64,000 bases of DNA from Streptomyces endocoffeicus (GTDB lineage: Bacteria; Actinomycetota; Actinomycetes; Streptomycetales; Streptomycetaceae): contig NZ_JAERRG010000003.1 of the NCBI RefSeq assembly GCF_016741935.1, forward strand, positions 248,001 to 312,000, in the 5' to 3' direction. Positions 43,024-53,828 of this stretch are shown here, one piece after another; position 1 is the stretch's first letter, and each line of letters begins with the position of its first letter. The notes below the pieces were generated by a model. That model was not told the origin of the DNA. It worked only from the letters and a program-made list of their open reading frames with translations, and ran no database searches. The position numbers and the translations under genes were made by a program.

Positions 43024-43085
43024 CCGGCCGGCGGGCACGGTGTTCATCCCCCGGTCGGCCTTGCCCGCCGGGACGGTGATCCGGC

Positions 43086-43149
43086 GGGGACGGGGCGGAA
43101 CCTGCGGCGCGGACGGGGCGGAACCCGCCGGAGGTTCCGCCCCGTCCCC
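43086..43149. terminator. Convergent terminator with two alternative upstream arms
   Basis: 43132-43149 can pair perfectly (18 bp) with 43086-43103 or (15 bp) with 43111-43125, the latter with only a 7-nt loop. The repeated arm carries GGACGGGGCGGAACC. It separates the SDR from the convergent peptidase gene. Confidence 0.75.
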
Positions 43150-43169
43150 TGTGCGTCAGCTACCGGCCG

Positions 43170-44831
<1,662 letters not shown>

Positions 44832-44988
44832 GAAATCGTTCCTTCCGGTGGTGTGTCGGGACAGGAACGATCATTCAGGTGGTGTGCGCCGGGGAACATC
44901 GGCCGTGCGTCCCCAACTCCCCTCCCTCTTGGGAGTGATATGACGGCCGTGCGTGGTCCCCTGGTTGTACGGCCCACCCGCGTGCCGC

Positions 44989-46476
44989 TCAGGGTCGGGG
45001 CACCTCCTGGCCGTTCACGAACACCCGTCGGAAGGTCAGGTCTTCGGTGTGGGCGATGCTGTCGGGGCCGCGGATGCCGGTGAACGCGGAGCGGGAGAGG
45101 TGCACCCCGCGCAGCGGGTCGGTCTCCAGGCCGACCAGCCGCAGCACGGTCTGGGCGCCGTCGATCTCCATCCGGTCCAGGTGGATGTTCCGCACGGACA
45201 CCGGCAGTGTGCCGTCCTCGCCACCGTTGTAGTCCATGGTCACGAAGGCGATGTCACGCTCCACGCCCTGTCCGGTGAAGTTCCGGATGTGCACACCGTC
45301 GATGGAGCCGCCGCGCTTCTTGTTCGCCTTGACGTACAGCGCGTACTTCACGGGGTAACGCCCGGGGAAGTCCGGAGGGTTGATCTCGCAGTCCTCGGCG
45401 AAGATGTCACGCACCCCGCCGGACATCTCGCTGCCGACCGTCATCCCGCCCCAGCGGCCGGAGAACCGGCAGTCGCGCACGACGATGTTCCTGCTCGGCA
45501 CGCCGACCCGGTGGCCGTCCTCGTCCCGGCCGGACTTGACGGCCACACAGTCGTCGTTGGTGTTGAACCGGCAGCCGGTGATGAGCACATCGGAGCAGCA
45601 TTCGGGGTCGCAGCCGTCGGTGTTGTAGAGCGTGCTGTCCACGGTGATGTCGCGCACGGTGACGTTGCTGGAGAGCACCGGATGTACGGTCCACATCGGC
45701 GGGTCGACGATGGTCAGTCCGCTGACCAGGACGTTGCGGCAGCGGTAGAACTGCACCATCTTCGGCCGCAGATGGTGGCCGTCGCCGAAGACGCGCCGCG
45801 CCACCGGCACCCCCGTGGAGCCCATCTCGCGCAGCAGCTTCTGGTCGGCCCCCTGCGGTCCGCTGTCGCGGTACCAGCTCTCCCACGGCCCGAGCCGCGC
45901 CTGCCCGTCGAGCGTGCCGCGGCCGGTGACCGCCACGTCCCGCTCACCGTACGCGTAGATGAAGGGCGAGTAGTTGTACGCCTCGGTGCCCTCCCAACGG
46001 GTGAGCACCACCGGCAGGAAGTCGCGCGGATCGGGGCTGAAGGCGATGGTGGCGCCCTCGGCGACATGCAGGTCCACCCGGCTGCGCAGATGGATCGCGC
46101 CGGTGAGGAAGCGGCCCTCGGGGACGACGACATGGCCGCCGCCCGCGCGGTGGCAGGCGGCGATGGCGGCCCGGAACGCCGCGGTGTTCATCGTCCGCCC
46201 GTCGCCGACCGCGCCGTAGTCGGTGACCCTGAACGTACGCCGGGGGAAGGCGGGCGGCCTGATCCGGGCCAGGATCCCCGGCACCGCGCGCCACGCCCCG
46301 GTGTAGGCGGCGGCCGCGCCGGTGTGCGGAGTGGCCGTGCCGGTGTGCGGAGTGGCCACTCCGGTGTGCGAAGTGGCCGCGTACGCCTGCTCCGCGGACA
46401 GCGGCGGGAGCAGCGCGCCCGCCGCCAGCAGACCGCCGGTGCGCAGCGCCGCGCGGCGGGAAGGACTCGGGTGCAT
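44989..46476 (-). CDS. Secreted GH28-like polygalacturonase/pectate glycosidase
   Basis: A 495-aa exported right-handed beta-helix glycosidase of the GH28 type. Tat-type signal peptide (SRRAALRTGGLLAAGALL), then TDYGAVGDGRTMNTAAFRAA, and GH28 active-site segments NTDGCDPE and NDDCVAVKSG, with a GHH triad-like region. A 7-residue repeat (ATPHTGT type) lies after the signal. ATG at 46476 follows AAGGAGG. It lies 22 bp after the GH29-like gene, as second gene of its operon; together they target pectin-rich plant polysaccharides. Confidence 0.86.
   Translation of the reverse strand: MHPSPSRRAALRTGGLLAAGALLPPLSAEQAYAATSHTGVATPHTGTATPHTGAAAAYTGAWRAVPGILARIRPPAFPRRTFRVTDYGAVGDGRTMNTAAFRAAIAACHRAGGGHVVVPEGRFLTGAIHLRSRVDLHVAEGATIAFSPDPRDFLPVVLTRWEGTEAYNYSPFIYAYGERDVAVTGRGTLDGQARLGPWESWYRDSGPQGADQKLLREMGSTGVPVARRVFGDGHHLRPKMVQFYRCRNVLVSGLTIVDPPMWTVHPVLSSNVTVRDITVDSTLYNTDGCDPECCSDVLITGCRFNTNDDCVAVKSGRDEDGHRVGVPSRNIVVRDCRFSGRWGGMTVGSEMSGGVRDIFAEDCEINPPDFPGRYPVKYALYVKANKKRGGSIDGVHIRNFTGQGVERDIAFVTMDYNGGEDGTLPVSVRNIHLDRMEIDGAQTVLRLVGLETDPLRGVHLSRSAFTGIRGPDSIAHTEDLTFRRVFVNGQEVPRP
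46300..46383. repeat. 21-bp tandem repeat in the GH28-like gene
   Basis: Four 21-bp units (46300-46320, 46321-46341, 46342-46362, 46363-46383), the middle two nearly identical (GGTGTGCGGAGTGGCC start), encode the Thr/His/Gly-rich linker after the signal peptide. Confidence 0.85.
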
Positions 46477-46498
46477 GGCCTGCCTCCTTGGCAACGCG

Positions 46499-49400
46499 CT
46501 AGCTGACGGAGATCCGGTCCAGATCGGGCGCGGACTCGGTGTCGTTGGAGATCTCGATGGTGTTGGCGCCGGGCTTCAGGGTGACGGGGAGGGAGGTGGT
46601 ACGTGGTGTGGTGTTCCCGGTGTCGGTCACCGTCACCTTGGCCGCCGGGCCGCCGTTGACGCTCACCTGGAACGAGCGGGTGCCGTTGACCGTGTAGTCG
46701 AGGTACAGCGTGTGCTCTCCGCCGTCGGGGACGACCACATCGGGGAACACCATGGCCGCCTGCTCGCTGCCGCCGATGTTGCGCACCTTCTCGGCCCCGG
46801 AGCAGGGCCCGCAGCCGGTGATGCCCGTGCTGCCGAACTGGTTGGCCGAGTCCTCCGCCTCACGGGCCCATATCCGGCCGGTGGGCAGTGGCCGCACCCG
46901 GACCTGGTCCGACACCGACTTCTGCCGGCCGAGCAGCCCGTAGTCCGCCGTGACGGGGATGTCCGCCGACCCGGCGTCCTGGCCGGGCGGGGAGGTGACG
47001 GTCCAGGTGCCCCGCACCGTCTGGCCGAGCCGCAGCGACCGGGCCGTGACCGGCCCGCCGTCCGCGGTCCAGCCGTCCGGCAGCCGGGGGGCGAGGCTGA
47101 CGTTGTCGAGCTGCTCGTCGTCGTCCAGCCGGAGCGTCGCCGTGACGGTGAGGGACCGCTGCCCGGGGCCGGCCCACTGCAGACCGTGGGGCCGTACGGT
47201 GAGCGTGGTCTTGGGGGTGTACGAGGCCGGGGGCAGCGGGGCCACCGCGATCCGGTCCAGGCCGGGGCCACGGCGGGCGGTGCTGAACACCTTCACCGTA
47301 TTGGCACCGGCCTTGAGCGGCACGGACACCGCCGTGCTCTCCGGCACCTCGGAACTGTCCGCGGCCACGGGCACCTCGACCGGTGCCGCGCCGTTGACAC
47401 TCACCGACAGGGCGGAGCCGGCCGCGGCCGTGTGGTCCAACTGGAGCCGGTAGTCGCCCTGTTCGGGCGCGCGCACATCGCGGTACGTCACGGAGTTGCG
47501 CGACCCGCCGCCGAGGCCGTCCACGCGCCGGCCGCCCGAGCAGGCGCCACATGCCACGGAGTGGGCCGCGCCCGTCGGCCGGTTCTGCCGTGCCTCGGCC
47601 TCCAGCGGCAGCGCGGTGCGGGTGGTCTTCGAGCGGCCGTACGCCACCTGGATCTCGTCGATGCGCAGCTGGTGGTAGAACTCGGGCGCCTGCGGGCCGC
47701 CCCAGAGGCTGCGCACCTCCAGCTTCAGATAGCGGGCGGTGCGGTCGCCGATGTCGATGGTGCGCACCCCGCGCGCACTGGGCAGTGTGCCGGAGCGCAC
47801 CTGGGTCCAGCGCTTGCCGTCGCCGCTGGCGTAGACGCGGTAGTCCTTGATGCGCGCGGAGTCCTCGGGGCGGCCGAAGGACGACCGGGCGTGCGTCGGG
47901 GACCACTCGCGCTGGTTCACCGCCAGCGATGTGGCGTGCTTGCGCGCGCCGAGGTCGAGGGTGACGGAGACGGGCAGCTCGCCGTCGCTGTCCCAGTAGG
48001 TCTCGTAGTCGCCGTCGGCGAGGTCGGCCGCCGGGTGGCCGGTACGCGCGGACGTGGCGGTGGCGCCGACACCGGACTGCGGGTAGAGGGGCCGTCGGCC
48101 GTCCGTCTCGACCTTGAAGACGGTGTCGTACGGATCCCAGTCCTGGATGCCGAGGATCGACAGATGGCCACCGGACTGGCTGAAGCGCATCGCCTCACCA
48201 GTGCGCAGATCGGTGACCCGGCGCACGGTGTAGCCGTTGTCGCCCAGCCGCACCATGTCGGTGCGGGGCCGGGTGACCACGTGCACATACTGGGTGCGGT
48301 CGCCGTTCTCGCCCCGGCCCACGGTGACCACGCCGTGGGCGCCGTCGTTCCAGAAGCCGGGCCGCATCCCGCCGTACATGTAGCCGCCGCCCTCGACGCC
48401 GTACACCGACTCCTTGATGGGCTCGACCCACTTGCCCATGAAGTCGTTGAACTCCTCCTGCTGGGGCGGGAGTTTCCCGTTCACCATGGGTGTCTCGGCC
48501 ATGAGCGACTTGATGGAGGAGCCCGCGTTGGTGATGTAACGGCCGGTGCTGAGCCGGGCGTCGACCTCGTGGTCCCCGCCGTCGTACCACCAGTCGCCGG
48601 TGGTCGGAAGCTTGTAGTCGGCCTCGGTCAGCCGGGGCATGGGGACGGTCACGGCGGAGGGGTAGTCGTACGCCGGGGTCATGCCGGTCTTCTGCTCATT
48701 GCTGACCGTGTCCATGATCGGCGTGTCTTCGTTGTTGTTGCTCAGCAGCCAGTCCGGCCGGCGTTCGCGGATCTTCTCGTAGAGCCCGTTCTCCTCCCAG
48801 TACTCGTTGTCGTTGTCGATCCAGAACCCCGACAGGTCCTGGTATTTCTCCATGACCTCGAGGAACAGGTCGTAGCTGTACATGCCGAAGCCGCGACGCG
48901 TGGTCAGGTCGACATCCCGGCCCTTGTACTTCGAGTAGGCGGCCGAATCCAGCGTCTCGGTGCCCGACTCGTTGTGCCACTGCGGGTCGTCGGTCATGTA
49001 GAGGATGATGCGCACACCCTTGGCCTTGCCCGCGGCCACGAGCTCGCCGAGCAGATCGCGCTCGGTGGCACAGCTGCCGGGGACCTTCGAGGGCCAGGGG
49101 CGGGCGTAGCCCAGCCTGCTGTGGAAGGTCGCGAGCACGATGTACGAGGCGCCGAGCTTGCGCGCCTCGTCCACCCAGTAGTCGGCGTTCCAGCCGCCCT
49201 CGGTGACATCGCGCTCCCACTCGGCGCAGTCGCGGTGCTGGGGGTTGGTGAACATGCCCCAGTGCAGGAAGAGCCCGGCGGTGGACTGGCGCAGCCACTC
49301 CTGCCGGGGGTGCTGGACCTCGGCCTGGGCGGGGGCGGCCAGCAGGCCGATGGCCAGGGCGAGTACGACCGCCGCGCACAGCGCGCGCCACCGGGAGCGG

Positions 49401-49519
49401 GTGGCGCGGGCGGCGCGTGCGGTGCGGGCAGCACCGGCGGCGCGGGCGATACGGGCAGCACCGGCGGCGCGGGCTGCGGGGATGTGGATGGGGCGGAGCG
49501 GGATCCTCGGCGTGGGCAT
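46499..49519 (-). CDS. Secreted multidomain GH29-like alpha-L-fucosidase
   Basis: A 1006-aa exported enzyme. An Ala/Arg-rich N-terminus leads to a hydrophobic signal peptide ending near APAQA (about residue 65). The GH29-like TIM barrel runs to about 470, with LFLHWGMFTN and a FWIDND segment near residue 233 as candidate nucleophile (GH29 normally WFDG). Then come an F5/8C-like domain (about 485-600), a CBM35/6-like module (about 640-740, with ACGACSGG), an NEW3-type beta domain (about 770-865) and a second CBM-like module (about 885-1006, with GCGPCSGA). ATG at 49519 has GGAGGAC. First gene of a LacI-controlled operon. Confidence 0.83.
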   Translation of the reverse strand: MPTPRIPLRPIHIPAARAAGAARIARAAGAARTARAARATRSRWRALCAAVVLALAIGLLAAPAQAEVQHPRQEWLRQSTAGLFLHWGMFTNPQHRDCAEWERDVTEGGWNADYWVDEARKLGASYIVLATFHSRLGYARPWPSKVPGSCATERDLLGELVAAGKAKGVRIILYMTDDPQWHNESGTETLDSAAYSKYKGRDVDLTTRRGFGMYSYDLFLEVMEKYQDLSGFWIDNDNEYWEENGLYEKIRERRPDWLLSNNNEDTPIMDTVSNEQKTGMTPAYDYPSAVTVPMPRLTEADYKLPTTGDWWYDGGDHEVDARLSTGRYITNAGSSIKSLMAETPMVNGKLPPQQEEFNDFMGKWVEPIKESVYGVEGGGYMYGGMRPGFWNDGAHGVVTVGRGENGDRTQYVHVVTRPRTDMVRLGDNGYTVRRVTDLRTGEAMRFSQSGGHLSILGIQDWDPYDTVFKVETDGRRPLYPQSGVGATATSARTGHPAADLADGDYETYWDSDGELPVSVTLDLGARKHATSLAVNQREWSPTHARSSFGRPEDSARIKDYRVYASGDGKRWTQVRSGTLPSARGVRTIDIGDRTARYLKLEVRSLWGGPQAPEFYHQLRIDEIQVAYGRSKTTRTALPLEAEARQNRPTGAAHSVACGACSGGRRVDGLGGGSRNSVTYRDVRAPEQGDYRLQLDHTAAAGSALSVSVNGAAPVEVPVAADSSEVPESTAVSVPLKAGANTVKVFSTARRGPGLDRIAVAPLPPASYTPKTTLTVRPHGLQWAGPGQRSLTVTATLRLDDDEQLDNVSLAPRLPDGWTADGGPVTARSLRLGQTVRGTWTVTSPPGQDAGSADIPVTADYGLLGRQKSVSDQVRVRPLPTGRIWAREAEDSANQFGSTGITGCGPCSGAEKVRNIGGSEQAAMVFPDVVVPDGGEHTLYLDYTVNGTRSFQVSVNGGPAAKVTVTDTGNTTPRTTSLPVTLKPGANTIEISNDTESAPDLDRISVS

Positions 49520-49529
49520 GTCCTGTCCT

Positions 49530-49557
49530 CCGTGAACGTTCCCGTGAGCGTTCACGG
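49530..49557. promoter_or_regulatory. LacI operators: CCGTGAACG...CGTTCACGG
   Basis: Perfect 9-bp arms (49530-49538 and 49549-49557). Each arm also forms its own central-CG LacI-type site: GTGAACGTTC and GTGAGCGTTCAC. Located 11 bp before the GH29-like start and about 190 bp from the divergent LacI gene. Confidence 0.72.
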
Positions 49558-49747
49558 AGCACTGTCCGGCCCACCCGGCCGCCGTGTCAATATGTGTGCG
49601 AGGTTGGGGTGTTCCGCTGTGGGGTTCCGTTGACGCCTGTCGTCGCCGCGGTGATTATCGAGGAGGAGCGCTTCGGGGATCACCCCCGTGAGCGGTCCCG
49701 AGTGCCACGTCGTACCACGTCCGAGGGTGGGGAGAGGGGTGGGGTCC

Positions 49748-50752
49748 GTGCCCACGAGCGCCAGGCCGCGCCGCATCACCATCGAGGATGTGGCGCGCTC
49801 GGCCGGGGTGTCCCGGCAGACGGTCTCCCGCGCGGTCAACGACAAGCCCGAGATCGACCCCGCCACCCGGCAGCGGGTGCTGCGGGTGGCCCAGTCGATG
49901 GGATACCGGCCCAGTCGGTTCGCCCGTGGCATGGTCGGCCCGCGGCTCACCACGCTGGGTCTGGTCATCGCGGATGTGCTCAACCCCTTCTTCCCCGAGG
50001 TGGTTTCCGGTGTGCTGGCGGCGGCAGACGAGCGCGGCTGGCAGGTCGCCGTCTACAGCACCGGCTCCGCCCTGGAACGCGAGACCGCGGTGGCGCGGAC
50101 CGTCGTGGACCACGTGGACGCGTGTGTCGCCTTCCTGCTCGACCCTGGCGCCATCGAACTCATCCACCGCTCCGGTATGCCCTTCGTCCTGCTCGACAAC
50201 GAGCACCGGCCACCGAGCGTGAACGGCGGGCGGATCGACTTCGCCACCGGTATGCGGCACGCGGTCGGCCATCTCGTCGAGCGCGGCCACCGGCGGATCG
50301 CGATGCTCGACGACCGTGGCCGCCCGGACGCCGGCGGCCACGGCACCCGCCACTCACTGTTCCTCGGCGCCGCCGCCGAACACGGGCTGCCCGCCGACGA
50401 GGGGTGGGTGTTCCCGGCGGTCAACTCCCTCGAGGGCGGGGCGGCGGCCATGGACGACGTGCTGGCCGGCGGCTTCGGGGCGACGGCGGTGCTCGCGTAC
50501 AACGACCTCATCGCCATCGGCGCCATGCGCCGCGCCCGCGACCGCGGAATGCGGGTGCCGGAGGACTGCGCGTTCGTCGGCTGCGACGGGCTGACGCTGA
50601 GCCGCCTCGTGGACCCGCCGCTGACCACCCTGACGGTCGACAAGGAACTCCTCGGCCGGGCCGCGGTGCGGCAGGTCGCCGCGCAGATGACCGGCGCCGG
50701 GACGGGGGAGACGGTGATCGTGCCACGCCTGGTGGTACGCGCGTCCTCCTGA
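49748..50752 (+). CDS. LacI-family repressor of the glycosidase operon
   Basis: A 334-aa LacI regulator. HTH ITIEDVARSAGVSRQTVSRAV at residues 10-30, hinge GYRPSRFARGM, then a sugar-binding-like domain with VLAYNDLIAIGAMR. GTG at 49748 follows GGGGAGAGGGG; an in-frame GTG/ATG at 49688 is possible but adds a non-conserved tail. Divergent from the GH29/GH28 operon, whose promoter carries matching operators. Confidence 0.87.
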   Translation: MPTSARPRRITIEDVARSAGVSRQTVSRAVNDKPEIDPATRQRVLRVAQSMGYRPSRFARGMVGPRLTTLGLVIADVLNPFFPEVVSGVLAAADERGWQVAVYSTGSALERETAVARTVVDHVDACVAFLLDPGAIELIHRSGMPFVLLDNEHRPPSVNGGRIDFATGMRHAVGHLVERGHRRIAMLDDRGRPDAGGHGTRHSLFLGAAAEHGLPADEGWVFPAVNSLEGGAAAMDDVLAGGFGATAVLAYNDLIAIGAMRRARDRGMRVPEDCAFVGCDGLTLSRLVDPPLTTLTVDKELLGRAAVRQVAAQMTGAGTGETVIVPRLVVRASS

Positions 50753-50893
50753 TGTGATCGTACTGCTGACGGAACGCGGCGCCGAGGTCGTTGGACGGCG
50801 GGCTGAGGGGCCTGTCCGACGGGTCGGTGACGATCCGGGCTGTCGGCCGTCATCAACCGCCATCGCGCCGGCCGGACGGTGCGGTGGCCGCGG

Positions 50894-51751
50894 TCAGTAG
50901 ATGATCGACACGATCTGGCAGGCGGCTTCGGCGAGTTCGCGGTCGCCGTCGATATGGGCACGTGCGAGGGCGGTGTCCGGCTGGATGCCGCGGGTGCACA
51001 GGCGCCAGGCGGTTTCCGCGTCCAGGCGGACGAGCGCGGTGGGACGTGCCGTGTCCGGTTGTGCCAGCGACCAGCGGGGCCCGGTGGCCGTCACGGTCCA
51101 GGTGCCGCCGGCCGGGCCGTCGACGTGCACTTGGACCTGCGTGCCGGCCGGTGCGTCGATGTCGCGCAGAGTGTGTGGCAGAGCCCGCATGAAGGTGTCC
51201 ATGACCACGGACAAGAACCGCGGATCGGCGTCGGTGGCCTGTCCGGCCGCATGGCGGATCTGCTGGCGGTGGGTCCAGAACTCGGTGAAGTCCCGCGCGC
51301 TGTCCAGCCACATCGGTGCCGGGTCGACACCGGCCCAGGACACGCCGAGTGACGGCGCAACGGGGTCGATGCCCTCGAAGAACTCCGCCACCTGCCCGCC
51401 CACCAGTTCGAGGGTGTCGGTGAGCGCGGCCGGGCTCACTCGGGAGAAGGCGCCCACCCACTCCTGGTTGACGCGGTGGATGAACGACTCCAGCGTTTCG
51501 CCCGTTGCGAGTGCCGGGCCTTCCCGGTGACCGTCGCGGGCGCGGGAAACGCGCCCGTAGAAGTCGCCCAGAAGGTGTGCGACGAGATCGCGGACGGTCC
51601 ACCCCGGCACCGCTTCTCGGCTCCAGTCGCCGGGCGTCAGGCCGCGCAGCGTGGCCATCAGTGCGGCGTGCTCCGGAGCGAACAGCGAGCGGGCGTCAAT
51701 CGGGGTACCGAGCCAGGTATGGCTCGGCAGGCCATGGAGTCGGGAGTTCAT
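50894..51751 (-). CDS. Maleylpyruvate isomerase-like mycothiol-dependent protein
   Basis: A 285-aa protein with an N-terminal DinB/MDMPI-type helical domain (GWTVRDLVAHLLGDFYGRV, with the metal-ligand His) and a C-terminal region typical of this actinobacterial family. Members use mycothiol for isomerisation or conjugation; many are uncharacterised. ATG at 51751 is used; a GTG at 51787 is an alternative. It faces the LacI gene, 141 bp away with no visible gene. Confidence 0.78.
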   Translation of the reverse strand: MNSRLHGLPSHTWLGTPIDARSLFAPEHAALMATLRGLTPGDWSREAVPGWTVRDLVAHLLGDFYGRVSRARDGHREGPALATGETLESFIHRVNQEWVGAFSRVSPAALTDTLELVGGQVAEFFEGIDPVAPSLGVSWAGVDPAPMWLDSARDFTEFWTHRQQIRHAAGQATDADPRFLSVVMDTFMRALPHTLRDIDAPAGTQVQVHVDGPAGGTWTVTATGPRWSLAQPDTARPTALVRLDAETAWRLCTRGIQPDTALARAHIDGDRELAEAACQIVSIIY

Positions 51752-51981
51752 GGCCGAAGCCTGCCGACCCAATGACTCGATGGCCACCGAATAAAGGTGC
51801 GGGGCGCCATGGGAAATCGATGTGCGGCCATTGATCAGGCTCTCGGAGAGGGCTGGTAATCAATCCCGCCGGTCGCTGCACTGGGTGACATCAGCTCTTG
51901 GCGACGCACGTCAGGAGCCACTTGGAAGAATCCTTCGACGGCCGCCCGAGCGGCCGTCGAAGGTGCCCAGACTGAAATGGA

Positions 51982-52173
51982 ATGAGTACCGTGAACACAG
52001 GCAAGCGCATCATTCTGGCAGCGATTGTCGCCGTCTTCGCAGTGGCCTTGAAACTGGGCGGTCCCGCCTATGCGGAAGGAAAGCCCACCGAAATGTCCGC
52101 TACGGCGATCAGCTGGGTACTCCACCAGCTTGCCGTGACCGGCGACCACTTTCCCGACAACAAGTGCTGTTAG
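51982..52173 (+). CDS. Small secreted peptide ending in Cys-Cys
   Basis: A 63-aa protein with a Sec signal peptide (IILAAIVAVFAVALKLGG, cleavage after AYA, about residue 31) and a 32-residue mature peptide EGKPTEMSATAIS...DNKCC whose only cysteines are the last two residues. No known family is recognised. ATG at 51982 or GTG at 51991; neither has a strong Shine-Dalgarno. It converges with the ArsR-type gene with a 4-bp overlap of the stop regions. Confidence 0.55.
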   Translation: MSTVNTGKRIILAAIVAVFAVALKLGGPAYAEGKPTEMSATAISWVLHQLAVTGDHFPDNKCC

Positions 52174-53171
52174 CCGCCTGCTGAGTTCAGGAGAGAGATA
52201 CCGAGTCCAGTGAGGCTGTGCAGCGCTGTATTGCGGTATCGACGGGTGATGACCAATCCGGCCTCGCGCAGAACGGTGGCGTGTTCGCTCGCGCTCGCCG
52301 GCGCGAGGCCGGTGAGGGACGCGAGGTCTTTGGTGGAGCAGCCCGGATGCTCGGCGATCACCCTCAGCACGACCGCCCGGGTGCGGCCCAGCAGCGCCCC
52401 AAGGGCCCTCGCGGAGGTGGGGGCAGTGGACTCGGGGGCGAAAGCGGTCAGCCGATCGAGGGGCTGTTCCTGCTGGACGGGGTAGGTGACGGTGGGTTGC
52501 TCCCGGGGGCTGTTGTCGACGATGGAACGTACCCCGAACACCGATGGCACCAGCACGATGCCCTGCCCTTCCAGGCGCAGATCGTGGTCGACGCCGTTGG
52601 GCATCCGGATTTCCAGCACGGGGGGCTTCCACCGCATCCACTGGGGATTCGCCTGCGCGAGCAGGCACTCGACACCGCCGGTGAGCAGCTGGCGCGTACG
52701 CACCGTTCGGTCCACGGTGAACCGCCGGCTGAGGCGCTCCCAGAAGGGATCCATCAAGTCGGCGTAGAGCCGGCCGAGTCCGTCGTACAGCTCGTTGCGC
52801 AGGGACGCGTCATCGGGGAGTTGACGTGCCCAGTTCGGCAGCGTCTGCTGCTCGGCTACGGCGGCCAGGTCGGCGCGGATCACCGCGGGTGGGGTGGCTC
52901 GCACCTGTTCCAGCAGTTCCTCGGGGCTCCCGGCGCGTACGGGGCAGAGAAATCCGGGGGACCAGCCGATGGGCGGGATGAGGGACATGGCCATGCGGGT
53001 CGGTGCGGACGACCGGAGCAGGACCTGACGCCGCCAGGGATCAAGCCGTACCGGCCGACCGCGGTCCTGAAACGCACGCACCGCGAGGTCCAGCTCCGAA
53101 AGGGGCATTGGCGCCTCCGCGACACGCGTGCGCGCCAGATCCTGAACGGTGAAGTGAATGCGGTAGACCAC
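52170..53171 (-). CDS. ArsR-type winged-helix regulator (long form)
   Basis: A 333-aa protein. The N-terminal 230 residues are a sensor domain beginning VVYRIHFTVQDLARTRVA, common to a Streptomyces regulator family; the C-terminal winged HTH is ArsR-like (CSTKDLASLTGLAPASASEHATVLREAGLV). GTG at 53171 fits the conserved start better than GTG 53189 and has GGGGCGAG upstream. Target unknown; the divergent I36-type gene is a candidate. Confidence 0.8.
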   Translation of the reverse strand: MVYRIHFTVQDLARTRVAEAPMPLSELDLAVRAFQDRGRPVRLDPWRRQVLLRSSAPTRMAMSLIPPIGWSPGFLCPVRAGSPEELLEQVRATPPAVIRADLAAVAEQQTLPNWARQLPDDASLRNELYDGLGRLYADLMDPFWERLSRRFTVDRTVRTRQLLTGGVECLLAQANPQWMRWKPPVLEIRMPNGVDHDLRLEGQGIVLVPSVFGVRSIVDNSPREQPTVTYPVQQEQPLDRLTAFAPESTAPTSARALGALLGRTRAVVLRVIAEHPGCSTKDLASLTGLAPASASEHATVLREAGLVITRRYRNTALHSLTGLGISLLNSAGG

Positions 53172-53384
53172 GCTCGCCCCGAACCCCACGTTGTACGGAC
53201 CAGGGCGAGTCTCCCGGGAGCACGGTGGTTCGGTCCAGGCCGAATCAGGTCGAAGTGACGGCCGCGGACGCGGAATCTGGATGCGGGTCCGGCGCCGGGC
53301 CCGGTCGGCTCAGGGCTCGGTCGGCCCAGGGCCCGTGCAGGCGCCCTTGAAGAGACGGCGCCACCGAGAGAGAAGGAGACGGTC

Positions 53385-53762
53385 ATGAGGATGCGCGTGC
53401 TTTTGGCGGCCGCGGGGCTGATGGCCTCGCTGGCGACAGTCGGGGGTGCGGTCGGCCAGGCGGAGGCAGCGCCGAGCGACTGCGCGAGTAAGTACCTGTG
53501 CGCCTACCCGCAAACGAATTACCGGGGAGGGGCGGGGCCGGTGAAGGACGACAACTCGGACCTGCGGCAGTACTCGAAGTTCCGGCATGTCCAGTCGATC
53601 TTCAACAACGGGGAGCGCTGCACGGCCTACCTGTGGTCCCAGCCGGGATACAGCGGAGTCATGCACACCCTGAGCCGGGGTGATGGGTACCCCAACCTCG
53701 ATCACATCCCCGAGTACCGCACTACGGGTATTCAGAGCAACCACTGGTGCAACCCGGGCTGA
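53385..53762 (+). CDS. Secreted peptidase-inhibitor I36-type protein
   Basis: A 125-aa exported beta-gamma-crystallin-like inhibitor of the SMI/I36 type: signal peptide to about residue 29 (GAVGQAEAAPS), then DCASKYLCAYPQTNYRGG with conserved Cys pair and a YSGVMHTLSRGDGYPNL repeat. ATG at 53385 follows AAGGAG. It is 66 bp upstream of a membrane-anchored protein and likely co-transcribed. Confidence 0.83.
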   Translation: MRMRVLLAAAGLMASLATVGGAVGQAEAAPSDCASKYLCAYPQTNYRGGAGPVKDDNSDLRQYSKFRHVQSIFNNGERCTAYLWSQPGYSGVMHTLSRGDGYPNLDHIPEYRTTGIQSNHWCNPG

Positions 53763-53828
53763 CCGCCCCGTGCCCCCGGTCCTCGACCGGGGGCACGGCT
53801 CCGACCCAGTAGGGGAGCAGACGAACTG

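Noticed and set aside
46322..49633. 1103-aa open frame on the + strand, opposite the glycosidase genes
   Set aside because: It is the mirror of the GH29-like and GH28-like genes: Val/Gly/Arg/His-rich with no domain, a GC-driven shadow frame.
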